Origin: Caproicibacter sp047777415
GTDB lineage: Bacteria; Bacillota; Clostridia; Oscillospirales; Acutalibacteraceae
Reading direction: 5' to 3'
Assembly: GCA_047777415.1 (NCBI GenBank)
Contig: JBKEEO010000002.1
Location: forward strand, 62,001 to 126,000
Length of the DNA: 64,000 nucleotides
The notes below the pieces were generated by a model, which had not been told where the DNA came from, did not search any database, and saw only the letters and a list, made by a program, of their open reading frames with translations. Position numbers and translations under genes: made by a program. Below are positions 8,755-15,428 of this stretch, in pieces; position 1 is the first letter of the stretch, and each line of letters begins with the position of its first letter.

Positions 8755-8904
8755 ATGAGAACAAAGGTAACATTAGCCTGCACAGAATGCAAACAACGCA
8801 ACTATGACACGATGAAAAACAAAAAGAATAATCCGGACAGGCTTGAAATGACCAAGTACTGCAGATTCTGCAGGAAACATACGCTTCACAGAGAAACGAA
8901 GTAA
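8755..8904 (+). CDS. rpmG: 50S ribosomal protein L33
   Basis: A 49-residue large-subunit ribosomal protein. It keeps both CxxC pairs (CTECKQ near the start, CRFCRK near the end), so it is the zinc-binding form of L33 rather than the zinc-free paralogue made under zinc shortage. The segment NYDTMKNKKNNPDRLEMTKY is typical. GGGAGGTG lies 7 bases before the ATG. It opens the rpmG-secE-nusG run, the usual Firmicutes order; no tRNA-Trp gene lies between rpmG and secE, as there is in some relatives. Confidence 0.95.
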   Translation: MRTKVTLACTECKQRNYDTMKNKKNNPDRLEMTKYCRFCRKHTLHRETK

Positions 8905-8927
8905 TCCGGACGGAGGGACAAAAGATT

Positions 8928-9164
8928 ATGGCCGATAAAAGTGGAAAGAAAGGAAACGTTTTTGTCAAACTGGGCAAAAACATTTCAAAATTCTTTCGCG
9001 AGTCAAAAAGCGAAGCCAAAAAGATGGTTTGGCCTACGCCGCAATCGGTGTTTAAAAATACCGGTGTCGTTCTGGTCACCATTATTGTAATCGGTTTGTT
9101 CGTTTTCGGGCTGGATACTTTATTGGTCAACCTGCTTTCACTGATTATGAATGTTGCGGGTTGA
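8928..9164 (+). CDS. secE: preprotein translocase subunit SecE
   Basis: Small essential subunit of the SecYEG channel in the cytoplasmic membrane. The 78-residue protein has a basic amphipathic N-terminal half (FFRESKSEAKKMVWPTPQ, the conserved SecE hinge motif) and one membrane span (about residues 46-70). GGAGGGAC precedes the ATG. It sits 23 bp after rpmG and 42 bp before nusG. Confidence 0.95.
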   Translation: MADKSGKKGNVFVKLGKNISKFFRESKSEAKKMVWPTPQSVFKNTGVVLVTIIVIGLFVFGLDTLLVNLLSLIMNVAG

Positions 9165-9206
9165 TTGAATGTTTCAAACTAATTTGAAGAAGCGGAGGGG
9201 TTTTCT

Positions 9207-9728
9207 TTGCCAGAGGAAGCAAAATGGTATGTGGTTCATACCTATTCCGGCTATGAAAATAAAGTAGCTTCCAATCTTGAAAAAACGGTGGAAAACCGCC
9301 AGCTTCACGACCTGATTCAGCAGATTTTGGTTCCGACCGAAACCGTTACAGAAATCAAGGATGACAAAAAACGCGAGGTGGAGCGGAAGATTTTCCCTGG
9401 CTATGTTCTTGTCAAGATGATTTTAACCGATGAATCTTGGTATGTGGTGCGGAATATCCGCGGTTGTACCGGGTTTGTGGGACCTTCTTCCAAGCCGATC
9501 CCCTTAACGGACGAAGAAGTGGCAAGGCTTGGTGTGGAGAAAAAAGAAATCGAGGTTTCGTATGATGTCGGTGATTCCGTCCAGATTATTGACGGTCCTC
9601 TGGAAGGATTTGTCGGTGTTGTGGAAGAAGTCGATAAAGACAAGAACCGCGTTCGCGTCACAGTATCTATGTTTGGGCGCGAAACACCAGTTGAGCTTGA
9701 ACTGAATCAAGCTCGGGCAATGGACTAA
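9207..9728 (+). CDS. nusG: transcription termination/antitermination protein NusG
   Basis: NusG binds the clamp helices of RNA polymerase and controls pausing, termination and coupling. The N-terminal NGN domain begins with KWYVVHTYSGYENKV and contains KIFPGYVLVKM; the C-terminal KOW domain carries GDSVQIIDGPLEGFVG. The 173-residue length is standard. The start is a TTG, with a GGAGGGG ribosome site about 7 bases upstream; no ATG gives the full NGN domain. Confidence 0.96.
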   Translation: MPEEAKWYVVHTYSGYENKVASNLEKTVENRQLHDLIQQILVPTETVTEIKDDKKREVERKIFPGYVLVKMILTDESWYVVRNIRGCTGFVGPSSKPIPLTDEEVARLGVEKKEIEVSYDVGDSVQIIDGPLEGFVGVVEEVDKDKNRVRVTVSMFGRETPVELELNQARAMD

Positions 9729-9746
9729 TTTTCATTTTGGTAATAC

Positions 9747-9808
9747 GGCGGAGAATCCGCCTGTTATGAGGGGCAATGCCCCTGTGGGAGGAGCGGATTT
9801 ACCGCTCC
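9747..9808 (+). promoter_or_regulatory. three consecutive hairpins between nusG and rplK
   Basis: Three perfect stem-loops in 62 bases: GGCGGA/TCCGCC (9747-9761, 3-base loop), GGGGC/GCCCC (9770-9782, 3-base loop) and GGAGCGG/CCGCTCC (9790-9808, 5-base loop). None is followed by a T run, so they look like mRNA structure (processing or ribosomal-protein autoregulation) rather than terminators. Confidence 0.6.
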
Positions 9809-9842
9809 GCCAGCAACCACGAATTTTGGAGGTGCAGTAAAC

Positions 9843-10268
9843 ATGGCTCAAAAGGTTACGGGCTTTATTAAGCTTCAGATACCTGCCGGTAAGGCTACGC
9901 CGGCACCGCCGGTTGGACCGGCTCTCGGTCAACACGGCGTTAACATTATGGCGTTTACAAAGGAATTCAATGAACGTACAAAAGGGCAAGCAGGGATGAT
10001 TATTCCTGTCATCATTACGGTCTATGCCGACCGCTCTTTTACGTTTATCACCAAAACGCCGCCCGCCGCAGTTCTCATTAAAAAGGCATGCGGAATCGAA
10101 AAGGCTTCCGGTCAGCCGAACAAGAATAAGGTGGCTAAAATTACCCGTGAGCAGATCCGTAAAATTGCTGAGACAAAGATGCCCGATTTGAATGCCGCTT
10201 CCATTGAGGCTGCCATGAGCATGGTTGCCGGAACCGCGCGCAGCATGGGCGTTGAAGTCACGGACTGA
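9843..10268 (+). CDS. rplK: 50S ribosomal protein L11
   Basis: L11 sits at the base of the GTPase-associated stalk of the large subunit. The 141-residue sequence carries the diagnostic PAPPVGPALGQHGVNIMAF and the C-terminal GTARSMGVEV. GGAGGTG precedes the ATG. It starts the rplK-rplA pair. Confidence 0.97.
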   Translation: MAQKVTGFIKLQIPAGKATPAPPVGPALGQHGVNIMAFTKEFNERTKGQAGMIIPVIITVYADRSFTFITKTPPAAVLIKKACGIEKASGQPNKNKVAKITREQIRKIAETKMPDLNAASIEAAMSMVAGTARSMGVEVTD

Positions 10269-10330
10269 GCAATAGCCCGGGTGGGAGGAAGTATGAATCC
10301 GATTTTACCACTTCACAGGGAGGATAACCA

Positions 10331-11026
10331 ATGAAACACGGAAAAAAATATACCAACAGCGCAAAGCTGATTGACCGTTCCAACCTTTATGATGCAGAAG
10401 AGGCTCTTGAACTTTGCATCAAGACGGGTACGGCCAAATTTGATGAGAGTGTGGAGGTTCATGTCAAGCTCGGCGTGGACAGCCGCCATGCGGATCAACA
10501 GGTTCGCGGTGCCATTGTTCTTCCGCACGGAACCGGCAAGAAGGTACGTGTTCTTGCACTGTGCAAAGGTGATGCTGCTAAGGAAGCCGAAGCTGCAGGA
10601 GCAGAATATGTCGGTGCAGAAGAATATATTCAGAAAATCCAGAACGAAAACTGGATGGATTTTGACGTGCTGATTACAACGCCCGATATGATGGGCCAAG
10701 TTGGCCGCCTAGGTAAAATCTTAGGTCCACGCGGACTGATGCCGAACCCGAAGGCCGGTACCGTTACACGTGAAATCGGCAAAGCCATTACAGAAGCAAA
10801 AGCCGGTAAGATTGAATATCGTCTCGATAAATCCAATATCATTCACTGTGTCATTGGCAAAGTTTCTTTTGGCAAAGAAAAACTGCTTGAAAATTTCGAA
10901 ACTCTGCTTAACGCGATTATCAAGGCAAAACCGGCAGCAGCGAAAGGACAGTATATTAAATCCTGCGTTGTCGCATCCACAATGGGACCGGGCGTTAAAA
11001 TCAATCCGAACAAATTTAGCGCTTGA
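10331..11026 (+). CDS. rplA: 50S ribosomal protein L1
   Basis: L1 forms the mobile stalk near the E site and in many bacteria represses its own rplK-rplA mRNA. Visible landmarks: VEVHVKLGVDSRHADQQVRG, ATIT-like region DVLITTPDMM, LGKILGPRGLMPNPKAGTV and the C-terminal VVASTMGPGVKIN. The 231-residue length is standard. AGGGAGG precedes the ATG; a 62-bp spacer separates it from rplK. Confidence 0.97.
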   Translation: MKHGKKYTNSAKLIDRSNLYDAEEALELCIKTGTAKFDESVEVHVKLGVDSRHADQQVRGAIVLPHGTGKKVRVLALCKGDAAKEAEAAGAEYVGAEEYIQKIQNENWMDFDVLITTPDMMGQVGRLGKILGPRGLMPNPKAGTVTREIGKAITEAKAGKIEYRLDKSNIIHCVIGKVSFGKEKLLENFETLLNAIIKAKPAAAKGQYIKSCVVASTMGPGVKINPNKFSA

Positions 11027-11032
11027 TTTTTA

Positions 11033-11061
11033 TTGACATTTGCGGTTTGTTCTGTTATAAT
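11033..11061 (+). promoter_or_regulatory. consensus sigma-A promoter of rplJ-rplL
   Basis: TTGACA at 11033-11038, a 17-base spacer, TATAAT at 11056-11061; both boxes are perfect. It begins just after the rplA stop codon. Confidence 0.92.
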
Positions 11062-11067
11062 AAACTA

Positions 11068-11241
11068 AAATAGTAGATTTTCTTTATTCAAAGACAGCAG
11101 GTGCTGTATGCGTAATGGATTTTCCAGCCTGCCGAGAATAAGGTTCGATATGCATTTGTGTGTTGAAAGCCTTTTCTGCGGCAGCGGGAAAGGCTTTTTA
11201 CGTTGTATGCTTGATCCTGTAGCAGGTGGAGGTGAATTTAT
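11068..11241 (+). ncRNA. ribosomal protein L10 leader
   Basis: The 170-base untranslated region between the promoter and rplJ has the conserved L10-leader layout: the bases around 11098-11110 (CAGGTGCTGT...), the internal CAGCCTGCCGAGAATAAGG portion, and then a strong stem built from AAAGCCTTTTC and GGGAAAGGCTTTTT (11168-11199), which can act as an attenuator. In Firmicutes the L10(L12)4 complex binds such leaders and turns off its own operon. Assignment rests on position and sequence pattern; no covariance search was run. Confidence 0.8.
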
Positions 11242-11778
11242 TTGCCAAGTGCAAAGATTTTGGAAAAGAAAAAGCAGGCTGTAGCGCAGCTTTCTGAAAG
11301 CTTGAAATCTGCACGTACTGGCGTGATTGTAGATTATAAAGGCATCACAGTGGAGGCTGACACAAAACTTCGTAAGGAATTGCGTGAATCTGGCAGCCAA
11401 TACAAAGTTGTCAAGAATTCAATTTTGCGCCGCGCTCTTCAAGAAGCTGGGATTGAAGGACTTGAAGGAGTTTTGGAAGGTACAACCGCTATCGCTGTTC
11501 ATACGGATGATTATGTTGCTCCTGCCAAAATTATCGCCCAGTATGCTGAGAAGAACGATACATTTACGATCAAAGCAGGTTTCATTGATGGTAAAGCCGT
11601 AAGCCTAGAGGAAATCAAAACGCTCGCATCTTTGCCATCGAAGGAAGAGCTGGTTGCTCAAACTCTGCGTGGCTTGAATGCTCCGATTACCGGTTTTGTC
11701 ACCGTTTTGAACGGAACAATCAAAGGACTGGTTGTTGCATTGAATGCTATTGCTGAAAAGCAAAAAGAATCCGCTTAA
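11242..11778 (+). CDS. rplJ: 50S ribosomal protein L10
   Basis: L10 anchors L7/L12 dimers to the ribosome stalk. N-terminal domain with VDYKGITVEADTKLRKELRE and VVKNSILRRAL is typical; the C-terminal helix that carries L12 dimers ends at KGLVVALNAIAEKQ. The start is TTG at 11242 with AGGTGGAGGTG upstream. 178 residues, the normal size. Confidence 0.96.
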   Translation: MPSAKILEKKKQAVAQLSESLKSARTGVIVDYKGITVEADTKLRKELRESGSQYKVVKNSILRRALQEAGIEGLEGVLEGTTAIAVHTDDYVAPAKIIAQYAEKNDTFTIKAGFIDGKAVSLEEIKTLASLPSKEELVAQTLRGLNAPITGFVTVLNGTIKGLVVALNAIAEKQKESA

Positions 11779-11810
11779 AAATTCTAAATTAATATGGAGG
11801 TTTCTATCTT

Positions 11811-12191
11811 ATGTCTGATAAAGTTGCAAAGCTGATTGAAGATGTTAAAGCCCTTTCTGTCCTCGAACTGTCCGAACTCGTAAAGGCTCTTGAAGAAGAA
11901 TTTGGCGTATCTGCTGCTGCTCCGGTTGCCGTTGCTGCTGCTCCTGCTGCTGGTGGCGCCGCTGCTGCTGCTGAAGAGAAAACTGAGTTCGATGTTATTC
12001 TCAAATCTGCAGGTTCTCAGAAGATTCAGGTTATCAAGGCTGTTCGCGAAATTACCGGCCTCGGCCTGAAGGAAGCAAAGGATCTCGTTGACGGAGCTCC
12101 GAAAGCCGTCAAGGAAGGCGTTTCCAAGGAAGATGCAGAATCCATGAAGGAAAAACTCACCGCTGCAGGCGCAGAAGTGGAATTAAAATAA
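11811..12191 (+). CDS. rplL: 50S ribosomal protein L7/L12
   Basis: The stalk protein that recruits translation GTPases, present in several copies per ribosome. It has the N-terminal dimerisation helix (LIEDVKALSVLELSELVKAL), an Ala-rich flexible hinge (about residues 42-57) and the conserved C-terminal domain (KIQVIKAVREITGLGLKEAK). 126 residues. GGAGG precedes the ATG. A strong terminator follows, and rpoB does not come next, unlike most Firmicutes. Confidence 0.97.
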   Translation: MSDKVAKLIEDVKALSVLELSELVKALEEEFGVSAAAPVAVAAAPAAGGAAAAAEEKTEFDVILKSAGSQKIQVIKAVREITGLGLKEAKDLVDGAPKAVKEGVSKEDAESMKEKLTAAGAEVELK

Positions 12192-12235
12192 GTTTTGTTC
12201 ATCTGTTGTTCTCCTGTACCATAAAACAGGAAAAA

Positions 12236-12283
12236 AGACCGTACCAGGCAACCCCGAAGGGTTGTTTGGCTCGGCCTTTTTTT
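12236..12283 (+). terminator. rho-independent terminator after rplL
   Basis: The inner stem CAACCC-CGAA-GGGTTG with outer arms GACCG.../...CGGCC is followed by seven T. It closes the rplJ-rplL transcript. Confidence 0.85.
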
Positions 12284-12311
12284 GTATGTAAATGTGGTTT
12301 TTCCAGAGGCG

Positions 12312-12464
12312 ATGATACTCTCAATCGTGGTAATGCCAATCGACTCAGATGAAGCTGCCACTGAATCTATTATTGGTATGTGTGGCAGTTTATGAAATAA
12401 CAACAAGTATTGATGTTATGATAGAACACAAACGCTCGTGTTTGTGATAAAATGAGAGTATCAT
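12312..12464. repeat. 153-bp structured segment with nested inverted repeats
   Basis: Perfect 12-bp terminal inverted repeats, ATGATACTCTCA (12312-12323) and TGAGAGTATCAT (12453-12464), enclose two further hairpins: CTGCCAC (12355-12361) with GTGGCAG (12382-12388), and CACAAAC (12427-12433) with GTTTGTG (12440-12446). This could be a multi-branched RNA or a small non-coding mobile element (MITE-like). It fills the non-coding stretch between rplL and the next small ORF. No second copy was noticed in this window. Confidence 0.5.
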
Positions 12465-12503
12465 ATGAATGAGTAAAAATTTTAATGAAAAGGAGATTGT
12501 AAA

Positions 12504-12614
12504 ATGGGTGTTTTAATGCTGGTTATACTTATTTTTGTTGTTAAAGTGATAAAAGATCAACATTGCAATCCGAAGATTAAAAATGAAATTGATAAAAGAA
12601 TACCACGTCTCTAA
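12504..12614 (+). CDS. 36-residue single-span membrane peptide
   Basis: A short ORF, too small for usual callers, preceded by a good AAAAGGAG site 7-8 bases before the ATG. The N-terminal half (MGVLMLVILIFVVKVI) is a hydrophobic membrane segment; the C-terminal half is polar and basic (KDQHCNPKIKNEIDKR). I cannot assign a function. It follows directly after the 153-bp structured segment. Confidence 0.45.
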   Translation: MGVLMLVILIFVVKVIKDQHCNPKIKNEIDKRIPRL

Positions 12615-12764
12615 TATGAACGTATATAAGTCATTTACAAATTTTGTAAATGACGGCTGAATATTATAATAGCCGGTAATTATAGAATAAGATACAAAAA
12701 CAAAAATAGAATTTCTAATAATAATTAAAAAAAGAGAAAATCTTGTGAGTGATACAAAAAGTTC

Positions 12765-13064
12765 ATGCAACATCAATATATTATTGGATACTCTCTCAGA
12801 ATGCCTCAGCCGTTTTTTCACAGTTTGCCTTGCGGTCACTGTGGCTGCAAAATCAGATTGAGCCTACCGTGGAAGGTGTTATATATTGTTACATACCTTC
12901 TAGGCTGGATACTGGCTTTCCGTGCAGCCATATCTGTCCATATCAGTGTTTTTGGAAATACATTTCTAGTTTCACTGGTTCTTTTCGTTTTGCTCAGTTG
13001 TGTTTTCGGGCTGGTGAACAGGCTGATTTTAAGATATGGGAAATGGATAGAAGTAAAGGCCTAG
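12765..13064 (+). CDS. putative small membrane protein with one CxxC pair
   Basis: A 99-residue frame, possibly starting later at the Met at 12801. It has CGHCGCKIRLSLPWK, half of a zinc-ribbon-like pair, followed by two hydrophobic spans (about residues 39-58 and 66-88) and a basic end. No convincing ribosome site precedes either ATG, so the annotated N terminus is doubtful and the gene may be decayed. It converges on dacA, 22 bp apart. Confidence 0.4.
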   Translation: MQHQYIIGYSLRMPQPFFHSLPCGHCGCKIRLSLPWKVLYIVTYLLGWILAFRAAISVHISVFGNTFLVSLVLFVLLSCVFGLVNRLILRYGKWIEVKA

Positions 13065-13086
13065 AGCGATTTGATATGCAAAGCCC

Positions 13087-14445
13087 CTACATTTTTCTGT
13101 ATTTCTTTACTTTGCGCATATGTTTTCTTTTGCGGTTATAAATCAGCATCAGAATAATATAAATTACCACAAGGAGAATTATCAGCGCCGCAATTATCAA
13201 AAACCAAACGGATGTGAAGATGGACTTTATTACATCCGTCATATGAAGCAGTTCGCTTCTTTCCACAGATTCAGAAGCAACTAAGTTAATAGTCGCTAGT
13301 GTCTGATCAGCGTATTTCAATGTTGCTTGGCCGATGACATCTCCCTTTTTTACAGGTGCATCCACATGGTCCGGAATGGTTTTTTCAATGATAATGCTGC
13401 TTGCAGATACATCCTTTGGAAGAATGGAGGAATAGCTTTCTTCAGCGGTGAGCAAGAGGCTGTCTTTTTGCCATGCATAGTTCAGTTTGACTTCACCAAG
13501 AGTTTGGTCCTTGCCCACGATTTGTTTCAGTGTCAGTTTTGTTAATGCCCATCGATAAAGAGCGGCGGTGTCAATCATTTCGCCCCGCGTTGTGATTTTG
13601 TTTCCGTTGGCATCAACCGAAGGGGCACCGAGCGCTACACAAAGGTAACTGTAACCATATGCGGATGCGGTGGATACCAAACAGTAGCCTGCTTCATCGG
13701 TATGGCCGGTTTTAATCCCCTTGGCGTACTGGTAAAAATACTGTCCTCCCAGAGCATTGCGATCAATCAACAGGTTCGTTGTGGCTAGTGTCGGCATTTG
13801 TTTTCCCGCGTTCGGTCCGCCAACAGGGGCGTAAGTATAGCGTGTTTGGGAGCAGATTTCCATAAAATACGGCAGGCTCATGGCGTACCGCGTTATTTTT
13901 ACAAGATCATTAGCCGTTGTATAATGGTTTTCATCGTGCAAGCCGTGTGGATTTTCAAAGTGAGTACCGGTGCAGCCCAGTTCCTGGGCTTTTTCATTCA
14001 TAAGATCCACAAATTTATCCACATCTCCGCCCCCGACATAATCAGCGAGCACCAGTGCGGCATCGTTTCCGGATGGAACCATCATACAGTTCAAAAGTTG
14101 ATATACGGTCAAAACGTCGCCAGCGTTGATTCCGGACATGGAACTGCCGGTTCCCAAAAGACGGTCAATAACTTCTTTGGAAACTGTCACTTGCGTTCCC
14201 TGCAGGTCTTTGACCTGTTCGCTGACTATAATATAAGTCATGATTTTGGTCAGAGAAGCCGGCTCTCTGCGCGCATCTGCATTTTTCTGATAAACGGTGG
14301 TATCTGTGTCCAGATTAACCAGTGCGATTGCCGCGCAGGAAGTATCAAAATCAATGGAAAAATTTGCGGCATGGGCAGGAAGGTTTGTCAGCAAGACACA
14401 GCAGATGAGCAGAATGGGAAACAGAGATACTAGCTTTTTTTTCAT
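13087..14445 (-). CDS. dacA: D-alanyl-D-alanine carboxypeptidase (low-molecular-weight PBP, S11 family)
   Basis: Secreted, membrane-anchored serine peptidase that trims the terminal D-Ala from peptidoglycan stem peptides. It has a signal peptide (LFPILLICCVLLTNLPAHA), the catalytic SLTK motif (SxxK, about residue 64), SGN in VPSGNDAALV (about 128) and KTG in KGIKTGHTDEAG (about 245). A C-terminal membrane helix (FLIIAALIILLVVIYIILML) and a basic tail replace the usual amphipathic anchor. 452 residues. GGAGG precedes the ATG. Related Clostridia enzymes include sporulation-specific DacB/DacF, so the symbol is by family only. Confidence 0.88.
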   Translation of the reverse strand: MKKKLVSLFPILLICCVLLTNLPAHAANFSIDFDTSCAAIALVNLDTDTTVYQKNADARREPASLTKIMTYIIVSEQVKDLQGTQVTVSKEVIDRLLGTGSSMSGINAGDVLTVYQLLNCMMVPSGNDAALVLADYVGGGDVDKFVDLMNEKAQELGCTGTHFENPHGLHDENHYTTANDLVKITRYAMSLPYFMEICSQTRYTYAPVGGPNAGKQMPTLATTNLLIDRNALGGQYFYQYAKGIKTGHTDEAGYCLVSTASAYGYSYLCVALGAPSVDANGNKITTRGEMIDTAALYRWALTKLTLKQIVGKDQTLGEVKLNYAWQKDSLLLTAEESYSSILPKDVSASSIIIEKTIPDHVDAPVKKGDVIGQATLKYADQTLATINLVASESVERSELLHMTDVIKSIFTSVWFLIIAALIILLVVIYIILMLIYNRKRKHMRKVKKYRKM

Positions 14446-14633
14446 GGAAATTTTGCCTCCGATGTGATATGATGATTAAGCTGATAAAACGAGGGTTTCC
14501 TAAAGAAATTATTTCTGTATTTAGTATAACAGCCAATCCCAAAAAGATAAAGACTATTGATGGAAAAACAAATCTGATTGCTTGGCCTAAATTTAGGATA
14601 GTTTCGGAACCGATCTGATTGGAGGAAGCCGGT

Positions 14634-15332
14634 ATGATTTATTTGACTGCCGATACACATGGGGAATACGAACGCTTTCATTCCCGTGAAATGCGAAAAC
14701 TGAAATCCGGTGATACATTAATTGTCTGCGGGGACTTTGGGTTTATATGGAACGGTGACTCCGCGGAAGAGAAAATATTAAAGAAACTTGGCAAGAAAAA
14801 ATATCGGATTTTGTTTTTAGATGGTGCGCATGAAAATTACGATTTACTTGAGCGCTACCCGGTTTCGGAATGGAGCGGCGGAAAAGTCAGGCAGATTCGT
14901 CCCAACCTGTATCACTTGCTGCGCGGGCAAGTCTATGAAATAGAAGGAAAAAAAATCTTTGCATTCGGCGGAGGAGAAAGCACGGAAAAACAGTTTCGTA
15001 TGGAAGCCGGAAAATGGTGGGAACGGGAAATGCCAACCATGGAAGAGATTCGCGAAGGTGCTGAAAATCTGAAAGCTGCGGGGAAAAAGGTGGATTATAT
15101 TGTAACCCACACGCCGCCGCCCAAAATGTATGCCGGTTTGTCCGAGCCTGCAGAGAACGCCAAAAATCAGTTGGAAGCTTTTTTTGAGCAGATCACAAAG
15201 CACGTCAGCTATGAAAAATGGTTTTTCGGTTCCCTACATATCGACCGCAAGGTGACCTACAAACATTATGCGGTGTTTCAGCAGATTCTTCCCGCATGGG
15301 TGAATCCGCCCAAACATCACTTCAGAAAGTAA
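14634..15332 (+). CDS. metallophosphoesterase
   Basis: A 232-residue calcineurin-like phosphoesterase. Metal-binding motifs: MIYLTADTHGEYERF (D-x-H), GDTLIVCGDFGFIW (GD), FLDGAHENYDL (the GNHE-type motif with GAHEN) and YIVTHTPPP plus a GSLHID (late His residues). No signal or membrane segment. The start at 14634 has GGAGG 9 bases upstream; the frame begins 5 codons earlier without support. Substrate unknown; many relatives are annotated as serine/threonine phosphatases or nucleotide phosphodiesterases. It is divergent from dacA. Confidence 0.85.
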   Translation: MIYLTADTHGEYERFHSREMRKLKSGDTLIVCGDFGFIWNGDSAEEKILKKLGKKKYRILFLDGAHENYDLLERYPVSEWSGGKVRQIRPNLYHLLRGQVYEIEGKKIFAFGGGESTEKQFRMEAGKWWEREMPTMEEIREGAENLKAAGKKVDYIVTHTPPPKMYAGLSEPAENAKNQLEAFFEQITKHVSYEKWFFGSLHIDRKVTYKHYAVFQQILPAWVNPPKHHFRK

Positions 15333-15335
15333 AAT

Positions 15336-15374
15336 CAATACTCCGGTTCTGCAAATTGCAGGACCGGAGTATTG
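15336..15374. terminator. bidirectional terminator between the phosphoesterase and recG
   Basis: CAATACTCCGG pairs with CCGGAGTATTG around a loop that can itself pair (CTGCAAATTGCAG). It lies between convergent genes and can serve both. Confidence 0.7.
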
Positions 15375-15428
15375 ATATGATGCAGAAAATCAGTTTGCGT
15401 GCATGCGGCACGAAGTGTGAATTTTGAA

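Noticed and set aside
8905..8927. tRNA-Trp gene between rpmG and secE
   Set aside because: Only 23 bp separate the two genes, so no tRNA fits, although some Firmicutes have one there.
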